NCBI GenBank assembly: GCA_002786165.1
Contig: PEQK01000020.1
Location: 248,001-312,000, forward strand
Source of the DNA: Legionella sp.
GTDB lineage: Bacteria > Pseudomonadota > Gammaproteobacteria > Legionellales > Legionellaceae
DNA: 64,000 nucleotides
Reading direction: 5' to 3'
Shown: positions 37,271 to 47,771 of the stretch, piece after piece
Layout: each line of letters opens with the position of its first letter
Numbering within the stretch: position 1 is the stretch's first letter
The notes under the pieces: model-generated
What the model saw: only the letters and a program-made list of their open reading frames with translations
What the model was told of the DNA's origin: nothing
The model's database searches: none
Made by a program: the position numbers and the translations under genes

Positions 37271-38090
37271 CACCATGGAAAAAAGAACAGTATTCATGAT
37301 TTCGGATGGAACGGGCATCACCGTTGAATCTTTGAGCAACAGCTTGATATCACAATTTGAGTCGATTCAATTTGAAAAAAGAGTATTTCCGTTTGCAGAC
37401 TCTATCGCAAAAATAGAAGCGATTTGCAATGAAATAGAGCAATTTTCTGAAAAATCACCTTTAAAACCATTAGTATTCATGACGTTAGTGAATCCTGATA
37501 TTGGGGCTTGTATCAAACAAACATCAGCCTGCGTGTTTGATTTATTTGATACATTTTTATCGCCTTTAGAAGAAGAATTAGGCATCAAAGCCTCTGATAC
37601 GGTGGGTAGGGCTCATGCTGCGGATAGTGCGAGTTATGATCAACGTATTGACGCGGTGAATTATGCATTGGCGTATGATGATGGCATCAAAATTCATGGG
37701 TATGAACAAGCCGATATGATCTTGGTGGGCGTGTCACGTTGTGGTAAAACGCCCAGTTGCTTGTATATGGCATTGCAATTTGGCATATTTGCAGCAAATT
37801 ATCCGTTTACGATGGACGAATTGTCTCATCATCAATTACCCGAGATTTTGCAGCCTTTTCGATCAAAGTTGTTTGGTTTGACTATCGATCCTATACGTTT
37901 ACAGTCTATTCGTTCCGAACGACGTCCGAATACCGCGTATTCTTCATTTGAGCAATGTCGCCGTGAAGTACAGGAAGCGGAATTGATGTATCAACGAGAG
38001 AAAATACCGTATTTGGATTCTACTCATTTTTCTATTGAAGAAATTGCCACTAAGATCATGTCGATTGCTAAAATAAAAAGACGAATTTGA
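37263..38090 (+). CDS. ppsR: PEP synthetase regulatory protein PPSR (DUF299, YdiA-like)
   Basis: Bifunctional kinase/pyrophosphorylase that switches phosphoenolpyruvate synthase off and on by threonine phosphorylation. It has 275 residues. The N-terminus carries [15 protein letters not shown], and the P-loop-like [15 protein letters not shown] gives the nucleotide site. Its start overlaps the prpD stop by 8 bp, so it is translated with the methylcitrate operon. Its target PpsA is not in the window. Confidence 0.93.
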   Translation: MANTMEKRTVFMISDGTGITVESLSNSLISQFESIQFEKRVFPFADSIAKIEAICNEIEQFSEKSPLKPLVFMTLVNPDIGACIKQTSACVFDLFDTFLSPLEEELGIKASDTVGRAHAADSASYDQRIDAVNYALAYDDGIKIHGYEQADMILVGVSRCGKTPSCLYMALQFGIFAANYPFTMDELSHHQLPEILQPFRSKLFGLTIDPIRLQSIRSERRPNTAYSSFEQCRREVQEAELMYQREKIPYLDSTHFSIEEIATKIMSIAKIKRRI

Positions 38091-38122
38091 TGCGGCTTTA
38101 AAACATTTAAAAGGAGAGCACG

Positions 38123-38269
38123 ATGATCTCACTATGGAAAAAGTTTAAAAAATTTTATAACGCATCTCCAGAGAATAGAATCAGTTTTTTTAATATTCTT
38201 GCCTTCGCGGTTATCCCTATTCTAGGTATGGCTATTTTATACATATTGGTACGAATTTTCTGGATTTAA
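38123..38269 (+). CDS. Small single-span membrane protein
   Basis: A 48-residue ORF with an ideal AAGGAG (38111-38116) 6 nt before the ATG. The product starts MISLWKKFKKFYNASPENR (basic, cytoplasmic), followed by one strongly hydrophobic helix (about 24-46) and ends FWI. It is 32 bp past ppsR on the same strand, so it is probably the last gene of the prp operon. No family was recognised. The ribosome site and the charge/hydrophobic layout argue that it is real. Confidence 0.68.
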   Translation: MISLWKKFKKFYNASPENRISFFNILAFAVIPILGMAILYILVRIFWI

Positions 38270-38293
38270 TGTTGGAATTCCTTCCTCAAGCAT

Positions 38294-38306
38294 TGTAGGT
38301 TGGGCC
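38294..38306. repeat. TGTAGGTTGGGCC repeat
   Basis: A 13-nt word identical to 63220-63232, where it forms one arm of a palindrome. Here it stands alone between the 48-residue gene and the end of the synthetase gene. It is probably a fragment of a dispersed intergenic repeat. Confidence 0.45.
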
Positions 38307-38328
38307 TTACGATGCTGGTGTATAGCTT

Positions 38329-41300
38329 TTATTCCTCTTTCACCGCTTGCGCAGGACAGCCTTCCCATATAGAGCCAGCAGGCAGAGTTTCGCCTTTCAT
38401 CAACAAAGACAAAGAGCCTAATTTAGAATGAGGTTCCATCTCGGTGTCGTAAAGTACAATGGAATCTCGTCCAATATTACAAAATGATCGAATATGGAGG
38501 TTAGACATTTTAAAAATTCTATCTTCATACAAATGGGTTTGAATGATGGCATTAGAGTTAATTTCGACTTCATCATCGATATGAATCAAATCAAATTCTT
38601 CAAAAGAGCCTGTTTCAATGTAAGCATAACGCCCAATCTTGGTGCCTAATAAGCGCAATAAAGCAGTCATGAAAGGGGTTCCTAAAATCAATTGAATGAT
38701 TTGGCTATGTAGAAAATAGCCGTAGGTATATTCCACAATATCCTTGCGCCGAATAAATGGATGCCACAATGGAATCACATCAGGCTTATACTTACCAATA
38801 ATAGCCCATTTTAAAAAGACAAACAGACCTGTGATAGATAGCATGATGCCTATTTCCACTATAGGGAATAATAAAAAAATTTGGGTTGAACTAAGATTGC
38901 TGAGAAATAAAGAGTACAGCAAAAAGAAATGACACAACATCAATGTAGGTGGAATTAAGATACGCAACGATTCGATGAAAAAGCGTGATAGTTTCATCCA
39001 ACGGTTCGGTTCGTTATAAAGCGGTTCTGTATGGTGAGCGCTTGCTTCACGATTGGGTAATAAAATGGATGGAGAGCCTAACCAAGTGGCGTGTTTTAGA
39101 CTTGCTTGTTCTGTATCGGTTGGCATAATAGAGAGGCATCCGAGCAGTCCACCGTCGTGCAAATGACTGTGTTGAGGCAGGATGCCGCGGTTACCGACAA
39201 AGCTTTCTTTACCAATCGTTGCTTGCGCAAATGATACTTGTTCATGATATATTTTAGAGGCAGCAATTGAAGCGTAAGCTGCCACAAAGCCATGATCATG
39301 GATAGTTAGTAAATCAGGAGACAAATGAGATACTTCACTCATCTCGACATCATGACCTAATTTGGCACCAAGCAACCGTAAAAATAGGGGATAGTATAAA
39401 GAATCAGCCATGACTAAAATTTCTGGCAGTTCTAACAATTTGAGCGTGATCCAATGTTTTAACCAGCCCAAACTATGCCGATCAACGTACCCTTTCTGAG
39501 TAGGTAGGCTGATATGTTTGAATGCGATAATGCTCGAACATAACAATCCAAGGTACATCAAAGCAGCAAAAGGCGTCAAAAAAATCGTTTCTATAAGTGA
39601 CGTATGTACATACATGGATGCGATCCAGTATAAAGGCAGAAAATATAGGCCATAGTGGATGAGTTCTACCAGTAAAATAGCCGCACATTGTAGTCCTCCC
39701 ATCACAAAGCGACGAAGTTTTGGTTGAGATGATCGCTGCGCTGCGTGTTGGGTGATATGCGTCTCTGGACAGGGGGCTTTCTGTGCAGGCGAGCCACTGT
39801 AATAGTTGTGTGCTTCTAAGATCTGATGGCTTGGCACCATAGAGAGATCTTCTAAAACTGAATGCGCGTTCATACCTGAATGAATAGACAAAACCGCTCG
39901 TACGCCAATAAAACAATCAGATCCTATAGTGATAGGGCCTAGATGCAACCAACCGTCTTCCACAAAATAAGCTTTCAATACGGCATCGTGATTGACTGAA
40001 GCGTGATCCCCGATGGTAATCAAATCGTGCACACTTAAATAGGGCGTATTGATATGACACTGTTTGCCAATTTTGGCGCCCATTAACCGGTGATATAAGG
40101 TCATCAACGGTGTCCCGACAAAATGATGCATGGGAAATAACATCTGCTCTAAACGCATGACGAACCACCACCGTAGATAAAACCAGCCCCATAATCGATG
40201 TTTACCCGGTTTTATTCGACCTAAGAGCAGCCATTTTGCGGCGATAACCACCAGAAGTGATCCAAGGGGGACCGCAATCGCAAGACCTAAAAATATTTTT
40301 ATGGAGGTTAAGGACAAGAGGGGATATCGATATGAGACCCAGAAATAAGCAGACAAAAAGATAAAGATTTGCCAAGACGTTAAAGCATATCCGCTAATAA
40401 TTCCCCAAGCTTGTCCTAAAGCATTTAAGCGGTAAGACCATTTTGAGGTACGTTGAAATTGAGGGGCATGCGCTGTATGAGTCTTATGGGAAAGAGTGTC
40501 GCAAGCTTTGGCTAATTGTTCAATGGTACGATGATGGTACAAATCTAGCATGGATAGATGATGACATTCTGGCTGTTTGCGCAACTGTGAAATCACTGCG
40601 GCAGCTGTTAAAGAATGTCCTCCTAGATCATAAAAAAAATCATCCTTAATCGAAACTTTTTTGGTTTTTAAAACCTCTGAAATGATCTGTGCGATCTTCA
40701 TTTCTAGCGCAGTTTTGGGCGCATGATAGGGATTGCTTTGTGGTTTGGATGTTGGCAATGGCAATTGTTTGCGATTGACTTTCCCACTGGGTAGTAAGGG
40801 AAACTCATGCAAAGCCTCATAAATACTAGGCAGCATGAATGCAGGTAAACTTTGACTCAAAAAGGTTTTTAATGCTTGGATATCCAATTTTTTCGAAGAT
40901 TCTGTGACGTAATAAGCAACCAATTTAGGCTCATCTTGAGTGACCACACTAACCACGGCTTGTTTGATACCGGGATAAGTCATTAAGACGGTTTCTATTT
41001 CATTGAGTTCTAAGCGAAATCCGCGTAATTTGACTTGATCATCAACGCGTCCTAGAAACATCAGATCGCCATGTTCATCCCATTGCGCCAAGTCTCCAGT
41101 GCGATATAAACGTTTAGTTGGGTCGTGCGGATTTTGGATAAATTTGGTTGCTGTGATCGTGGCTCTATTGATATATCCTTTGGCAAGACCTGAACCAGAA
41201 ATACATAACTCACCTGCTTCCCCATATTCAACGGGTTCAAGATGTTCATTTAATAGGACGACTTCATACCCAGGTAGTGGCTTACCAATGGTCACCGGGC

Positions 41301-42237
41301 TGTCATGGATATATTCTGCGACCGTGGTCACCACCGTGGCTTCAGTTGGGCCATAGGTATTCAAGATTTTTAAACCAGCTCTTACCCAAGGTGAAACGAT
41401 ACTAGGCGTACATACTTCCCCTCCGAGAATTAATAATCGCAAAGATTCAACCATCCCTTTTAAATTGGATAATAAAGTAGGTACGGTTGAAAATACGGTG
41501 ATGTGGTGGTGATTTAAAAAATCAATCAATCCTAATCCTGAGCGAAGGTCTTTCGATGTGGCCACGACCAAAGTTGCGCCGTTGGCGAATGCCATCCAAA
41601 TTTCCTCAAAAGAAGCATCAAAGGCTAAGGAAAAGCCATGATATATTCGATCTTTTTGCTGAATACCATAGGTGGTACTGGCCACATTGATGTAATGACA
41701 AATACTGCTATGACCGACTTCGACCCCATTGGGTTTGCCCGTAGAACCTGAGGTATAAATCACGTAGCAAGTGGGATTATCAGAGATAGTAGATTCTGGT
41801 AAGGGTAATCGATTGGCAGATTGTTGTGCCAATTCTTGGGTGATATTTGGTAAAAGCAAAGTTTTGGGATAATGAATACTGGGATGTTTTGCATGTTCTT
41901 CTGAGGTCACCAGCAGAGCGAAGTTCATATCTTCTAAAATATGATTGATCCGTTCAGCGGGGTATTCTTCAGAAATAGGGACGTAAATCGCTCCAATTTT
42001 GTAAAGGGCCAGCATGGCAATATAACAATTGACCGATCGAGGCAGCAAGACTCCAACGATATCTCCAGCTTTGATGTGATGTGCACGGAGGTAATGAGCA
42101 AATTGATTGGCTTGTTGGTCAAGCGCGGCATACGTTAAAGAGACATGGTCACAGATCAGGGCGATATGGGCAGGGTAGCGATCGACGCTGTGTTGGAAGA
42201 TAGAAATTAATTGGGGACTTCCTGCGTCAATGGCCAT
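38329..42237 (-). CDS. Pls/PosA-type single-module nonribosomal peptide synthetase (poly-amino acid synthetase-like)
   Basis: A 1302-residue membrane enzyme. Residues about 7-492 are an adenylation domain with YTSGSTGKPNG, FDASFEEIW, NTYGPTEATV, YRTGDLAQW and LPSGKVNRKQL. About 508-582 is a thiolation domain, DLGGHSLTAA, phosphopantetheine Ser542. Then come three pairs of transmembrane helices (about 612-675, 845-910, 1085-1150), each followed by a soluble left-handed-beta-helix-like block (AKIGKQCHINTPYL; AKLGHDVEMS; TKIGRYAYIETGSF). This A-T-(TM-C)x3 order and length match epsilon-poly-L-lysine synthetase and related enzymes, which polymerise one amino acid without condensation or thioesterase domains. 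Specificity-pocket residues read D207 A208 E211 S250 I270 G272 T294 V302 V303 K486, close to lysine codes as I recall them. The ATG at 42237 is preferred over an upstream GTG (42246). It is monocistronic. Confidence 0.85.
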   Translation of the reverse strand: MAIDAGSPQLISIFQHSVDRYPAHIALICDHVSLTYAALDQQANQFAHYLRAHHIKAGDIVGVLLPRSVNCYIAMLALYKIGAIYVPISEEYPAERINHILEDMNFALLVTSEEHAKHPSIHYPKTLLLPNITQELAQQSANRLPLPESTISDNPTCYVIYTSGSTGKPNGVEVGHSSICHYINVASTTYGIQQKDRIYHGFSLAFDASFEEIWMAFANGATLVVATSKDLRSGLGLIDFLNHHHITVFSTVPTLLSNLKGMVESLRLLILGGEVCTPSIVSPWVRAGLKILNTYGPTEATVVTTVAEYIHDSPVTIGKPLPGYEVVLLNEHLEPVEYGEAGELCISGSGLAKGYINRATITATKFIQNPHDPTKRLYRTGDLAQWDEHGDLMFLGRVDDQVKLRGFRLELNEIETVLMTYPGIKQAVVSVVTQDEPKLVAYYVTESSKKLDIQALKTFLSQSLPAFMLPSIYEALHEFPLLPSGKVNRKQLPLPTSKPQSNPYHAPKTALEMKIAQIISEVLKTKKVSIKDDFFYDLGGHSLTAAAVISQLRKQPECHHLSMLDLYHHRTIEQLAKACDTLSHKTHTAHAPQFQRTSKWSYRLNALGQAWGIISGYALTSWQIFIFLSAYFWVSYRYPLLSLTSIKIFLGLAIAVPLGSLLVVIAAKWLLLGRIKPGKHRLWGWFYLRWWFVMRLEQMLFPMHHFVGTPLMTLYHRLMGAKIGKQCHINTPYLSVHDLITIGDHASVNHDAVLKAYFVEDGWLHLGPITIGSDCFIGVRAVLSIHSGMNAHSVLEDLSMVPSHQILEAHNYYSGSPAQKAPCPETHITQHAAQRSSQPKLRRFVMGGLQCAAILLVELIHYGLYFLPLYWIASMYVHTSLIETIFLTPFAALMYLGLLCSSIIAFKHISLPTQKGYVDRHSLGWLKHWITLKLLELPEILVMADSLYYPLFLRLLGAKLGHDVEMSEVSHLSPDLLTIHDHGFVAAYASIAASKIYHEQVSFAQATIGKESFVGNRGILPQHSHLHDGGLLGCLSIMPTDTEQASLKHATWLGSPSILLPNREASAHHTEPLYNEPNRWMKLSRFFIESLRILIPPTLMLCHFFLLYSLFLSNLSSTQIFLLFPIVEIGIMLSITGLFVFLKWAIIGKYKPDVIPLWHPFIRRKDIVEYTYGYFLHSQIIQLILGTPFMTALLRLLGTKIGRYAYIETGSFEEFDLIHIDDEVEINSNAIIQTHLYEDRIFKMSNLHIRSFCNIGRDSIVLYDTEMEPHSKLGSLSLLMKGETLPAGSIWEGCPAQAVKEE

Positions 42238-42426
42238 GAAAAACACCGTCCTTGGGGTTAAGTTTTATTATGCGAAGACTTTCATTTATTTTGCAATAGG
42301 TTTGTTGTAAAAGAAATTGCTATGACATGCCGCGGAGGACGTGTCTTGAATGATAATATTTTTTATTATTGTTTTTAATTAAACCTTATAGTAAAATATT
42401 TTAACTTTTTAGAGTGGGATTTATGT

Positions 42427-43383
42427 ATGATAGATAAAAACGACCGGATCAACGTGGCATTACTAGGAACAGATAAAGTAGGAAAAAGTGAATTATCAAC
42501 GGCAATCATTCAACCAAATAATGTCGTATGTCATAAGCAGTATTATCCAACTATAGGTGCATCTTATCACTACACAGCATTCTCTAATGGTAAGGGAAAA
42601 TTGGGGATATGGGATACAGCTGGGCAGCAGCGATTCCGCTCATCGGTACCTATGTATATTAAATCTTCTCATATTATTTTTCTATTATTTGATATGACGA
42701 ATCACAACTCTTTTTCTGATTTAAGCGCACATATGGCGCTTATAAAAAATAATGCTCCTAAGGATGTTACTATTATTTTAGTGGCGACTCATTTGGATAA
42801 CAAAAATCAACGCATTATTTCTGAGGCACAAGCACAAGAGTTTGCTGAACAGCAAGGGATTAAAAATTATTTCGAAATTTCTTTAAAAACCAGAGAAAAT
42901 TTTTTGGGATTATATGAGCATTTGATAAACACAGCTGGTTCTATATTAGATCAAAATCGTTTAAATCAATCTCGATCTAGGTTTGCGCATCCTCTACAAC
43001 ATATCGAAAATTTTAGAGAATTAAATCGTAACTTTGAAGGTAGAGTGTGTGATGTCATTAAGGAAATAGCTGATATTTTAAAGACTGGTTTAGAGCAATC
43101 AGATCCTCAAACTTACTTTAAAACAAATGAAAAAGCACTTGCTAGCTTTTTAAGCGCATTAAAAATGACCTCTAAGTCTGTACTGAACTCTGCATTAAAC
43201 GTGATCGCGATGTCGTTGGCGTATTGTTCTGTGGTAGGTATATTAACCTTATGGTTGATAGGTCGTTTGGCGCATAATCAAAAAACAAAAGGCAGTCAGT
43301 TCATGTTTTTTGCGTTTGGTGAGAAACAACAGGCGCAAGTACTGGTGCATGAAGTGGCGTCTGAGGTGGCTTTTAGGATGTAA
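42427..43383 (+). CDS. Rab-like small GTPase with C-terminal membrane anchor
   Basis: A 318-residue protein. Residues 8-170 form a Ras/Rab-type G domain: P-loop GTDKVGKS (14-21), switch I YPTIGASY with T42, and switch II WDTAGQQRF (62-70) with the catalytic Gln67 kept. The G4 motif is THLD (121-124) instead of NKxD, and G5 is SLK instead of SAK. About 80 helical residues follow, then a hydrophobic segment (about 255-280) and a short polar tail. There is no C-terminal prenylation cysteine; the membrane helix may replace it. Rab-like proteins of this type are typical of eukaryotes and of effectors of intracellular bacteria. The gene is AT-rich and is divergent from the synthetase gene. Confidence 0.88.
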   Translation: MIDKNDRINVALLGTDKVGKSELSTAIIQPNNVVCHKQYYPTIGASYHYTAFSNGKGKLGIWDTAGQQRFRSSVPMYIKSSHIIFLLFDMTNHNSFSDLSAHMALIKNNAPKDVTIILVATHLDNKNQRIISEAQAQEFAEQQGIKNYFEISLKTRENFLGLYEHLINTAGSILDQNRLNQSRSRFAHPLQHIENFRELNRNFEGRVCDVIKEIADILKTGLEQSDPQTYFKTNEKALASFLSALKMTSKSVLNSALNVIAMSLAYCSVVGILTLWLIGRLAHNQKTKGSQFMFFAFGEKQQAQVLVHEVASEVAFRM

Positions 43384-43400
43384 GCTTCGTTTACTTTCAT

Positions 43401-43425
43401 CTCATCCGCCCTGTGGGCGAATGAG
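43401..43425. terminator. Hairpin between convergent genes
   Basis: CTCATCCGCCC (43401-43411) and GGGCGAATGAG (43415-43425) form a stem of ten pairs with one mismatch and a TGT loop, 17 bp past the GTPase stop and 12 bp past the ComEA-like stop. No T-run follows on either strand, so termination is only suggested by position. Confidence 0.45.
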
Positions 43426-43436
43426 GTGGACTCACA

Positions 43437-43742
43437 TCAACACACAAATTTTTCTTGTAGTTGTAATAAGTTTTTTTGTACGAAACGCTGCCCAATCCCG
43501 TGTACTGCAGCAAGATCGGTGATGGCTTTGAATTGACCATGGGTTTGTCGGTATTGCACGATGGCCTGCGCACGTTTTTCACCAATACCTCTGATCGCGT
43601 GCGTTAATTCCTTAGCCGATGCGTGATTGAGATTGATTTTGGTGGCGATGGTTTGTGTGGGATTGCTGTGTAGCGTTTCAGCATGGCTAGAGCCTGCAAG
43701 TAACGCTAGCGATAAAACAACAATAGATAAAGTGACCTTCAT
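43437..43742 (-). CDS. ComEA-like helix-hairpin-helix DNA-binding protein
   Basis: A 101-residue exported protein. A signal peptide ends at GSSHAE. The mature part carries a tandem helix-hairpin-helix domain: INLNHASAKELTHAIRGIGEKRAQAIVQYRQTHGQF and LAAVHGIGQRFVQKNL. These HhH motifs bind double-stranded DNA. Periplasmic HhH proteins of this size act as the DNA receptor in natural transformation of Gram-negative bacteria. With pilBCD, a pilin and radA in the same window, a competence role is likely, but the protein also resembles the poorly known YbaV group. Confidence 0.88.
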   Translation of the reverse strand: MKVTLSIVVLSLALLAGSSHAETLHSNPTQTIATKINLNHASAKELTHAIRGIGEKRAQAIVQYRQTHGQFKAITDLAAVHGIGQRFVQKNLLQLQEKFVC

Positions 43743-44079
43743 GAGATTCTCCTTGAGTGTTGGACTACATTTCCTTAATACCCTGGCATTGATACAATGC
43801 TGACGAAAGTATTGCAGGTATTAGGCTCTCATTCAAGATCTGCTTAAAAAATTATGTTCCATAAGGCCTATGCCTAAAAAACAGTCACACGTCTTGGGGT
43901 GTTTTGAGATATTTCTTGGGTGATGGTCATCGATTCAGGCAATGACAATGCAAGGGAATGGCGTAGAATTAGAGTTCTAAGGATGGTCGGTATGACAGGA
44001 TGTCATTGCGCAAGGATGCGTAACTTCCACCACGTAGGCCGCTGCAGGGACGCAGCGTATTTTTAAGGCGGTACATACT
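43743..44079. other. Intergenic stretch, nothing recognised
   Basis: About 340 bp between the ComEA-like gene start and the RES toxin stop. Both strands have frequent stops. I see no tRNA, no clear palindromic repeat matching others in the window, and no T-tailed hairpin. It must contain the promoter of the ComEA-like gene. Confidence 0.45.
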
Positions 44080-44802
44080 CTATTGGTAATGCTCAGTAGA
44101 AAACATGAGTCTTTCTTTTTTCAAAATTCCCAATCGTGTAAACTCAATCATATGCTTATTGGCCATGCATGTCCACGTTTGTTGATGGTGGATATACTGA
44201 TCTTTTTTGGGTTTAAACACCTCGGGTGTATACGCTGCAATGTTTTTGCTTTTCTTTAACGTTCTTGCAGAAAAATAAACAAATGCTTCAATCTGTGCTG
44301 ATCGCATAGCGCTGCCTAAAGGTTGGCTATAGTGATAAGACAGTTTATCTGAAATTTTTGCAGTATGTGATTTGAACGGAGAACGAGTGAGATCGATGCC
44401 ACGTTCTGTGTGTAGCAGAGTTCTAAATGCAGTCATAGGAATTTCTACATAATCCAACTGACCTTCTGTGTCTTTAAAAAATTGCAATCGATAATAAGCC
44501 ACTTCTGCAAATGCGGTTTCCAAATCAATCGAGCCATACCATAGTGAAGGTTCATAATGCTGTCCAAAACGAGAACCATATTGCAATGGAGGGTATCGAA
44601 AGGGGGTGAAAATCAAATAATCTTTGTTTTTTTCAATCGTAGGCTTGGTATTCTCCAGTAACTCCTCTAAAAAATCATGTTCTTCTACCGTATCCACCAA
44701 ATCTCTAGAGCTTGAAATATGCTGTGCTTCTACAATTCTCCAAGGTTCTACATTCAAAGAGACAATATGTTTTTCCCCTTCACAGGTCTGCCAAAGGGTC
44801 AT
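44080..44802 (-). CDS. RES-domain toxin
   Basis: Toxin of a Xre/RES-type toxin-antitoxin module; family members degrade or ADP-ribosylate with NAD+ and stop growth. It has 240 residues. The RES core is visible: the Arg in YGSRFGQHYEPSLWYGS, the Glu in ETAFAEVAYYR, and the Ser in SAMRSAQIEAFVYFSAR. Its ATG overlaps the antitoxin stop by 4 bp, so it is translationally coupled. It has no unusual truncation. The target in this organism is unknown. Confidence 0.87.
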   Translation of the reverse strand: MTLWQTCEGEKHIVSLNVEPWRIVEAQHISSSRDLVDTVEEHDFLEELLENTKPTIEKNKDYLIFTPFRYPPLQYGSRFGQHYEPSLWYGSIDLETAFAEVAYYRLQFFKDTEGQLDYVEIPMTAFRTLLHTERGIDLTRSPFKSHTAKISDKLSYHYSQPLGSAMRSAQIEAFVYFSARTLKKSKNIAAYTPEVFKPKKDQYIHHQQTWTCMANKHMIEFTRLGILKKERLMFSTEHYQ

Positions 44803-45173
44803 AATTTACCACGCATGGCATCTAAATAATGGAGTACAGTCACTAACCCGGGAATAGTTTTCATCAAGGCAAAGGGCGTATTTTGAAAATAATGATTACG
44901 GCTGTACAGCCATATTTTAGCTTTGTCGTGATGATTTCCCAGTAACGCATTTAAACTGCGATAAATACGTATCAACAACAGGACGATCTCTCCTTCTTTG
45001 GTGTCAGGAGAAATTCCTTTTTTTCCTTGATGTAATCGACTCACGCTAGCTTCACTGATGCCAATGATGTCGCTTAAATCTTTGCCCGAAAAATCGTAAA
45101 AATGAGCTAAATTTAATAATGCTTTGGTCAAAACACGTTCTTTTTCAGGTAAATGGTTGTGAGAAAGTTTCAT
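44799..45173 (-). CDS. Xre/MbcA/ParS-type antitoxin
   Basis: Antitoxin partner of the RES toxin, 124 residues. A helix-turn-helix lies about residues 35-55 (DLSDIIGISEASVSRLHQGKKGI). The C-terminal DUF2384-type toxin-binding domain follows (EIVLLLIRIYRSLNALLGN ... KAKIWLYSRNHYFQNTPFALM). The ATG at 45173 has AAGGAG 6 nt upstream, which rules out the longer TTG start at 45191. The operon order antitoxin-toxin is as usual for this module. Confidence 0.88.
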   Translation of the reverse strand: MKLSHNHLPEKERVLTKALLNLAHFYDFSGKDLSDIIGISEASVSRLHQGKKGISPDTKEGEIVLLLIRIYRSLNALLGNHHDKAKIWLYSRNHYFQNTPFALMKTIPGLVTVLHYLDAMRGKL

Positions 45174-45195
45174 GCTGCACTCCTTTTTCAAATTA

Positions 45196-45211
45196 AATTA
45201 TATATATAATT
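45196..45211. promoter_or_regulatory. AT palindrome upstream of the antitoxin gene
   Basis: AATTATATATATAATT is a perfect 16-bp palindrome 22 bp upstream of the antitoxin start. The position, over the expected promoter/leader, suits autorepression by the helix-turn-helix antitoxin. Low complexity means it could also be chance. Confidence 0.4.
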
Positions 45212-45316
45212 ATTTTCATATGCAATAATATTTTGCTTTATTTTAATTCAAAACCAGATCTTTCTTTTCATCAAATGAGATAAAAATTTATCGTTTTTCC
45301 CTGAAATATCAGTTAG

Positions 45317-47266
<1,950 letters not shown>

Positions 47267-47270
<4 letters not shown>

Positions 47271-47758
47271 TGATACCGGGTCGAATCTTATTTGCTATTG
47301 TGATTGCCAATGTCTTATCTATTTTGCCTTTGCCTTCAGTGGTGAGTGCGGTGCGCCCGGCTTGGGTTTTGTTATTGTTGTTGTATCTTCAATCTTATTT
47401 GCCAGGCTCTTTTCATGCATTACTGGCTTTATTTCTTGGACTATGTTTGGATGCTTTATTGTCTACGCCCATGGGTGAGCATGCTTTTGCATTGATCATC
47501 ACGACTTGGTTGATGGTAAATCGTACCCAACGATTTATGTTCTTTTCGATCATGCAACAAATGTTGGTGATGGGTCTGGCTGTGTTCTGCTATCAATTCA
47601 TTTTATTTATAGCAGACGCATCATTTGGACATATCAGCTCCATGTACACGGTATTTGGTGCTGCGTTAAGCAGTATGGTTTGTTGGCCGTTATTGGTGCA
47701 GATCAATTTGCGTAAATCGCAACCCCAATATATGTCGATTAGGAAATTTGTTCCATAA
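47267..47758 (+). CDS. mreD: Rod-shape-determining protein MreD
   Basis: Multipass inner-membrane partner of MreC, 163 residues with about five hydrophobic helices. The sequence [12 protein letters not shown], then [19 protein letters not shown], is typical of MreD. It overlaps mreC by 4 bp. Confidence 0.93.
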
Positions 47759-47771
47759 TAAGGAGTGCATC

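Noticed and set aside
40443-40649. Plus-strand short frame inside the synthetase gene
   Set aside because: It is antisense to the thiolation and adenylation coding region, which is continuous and conserved.
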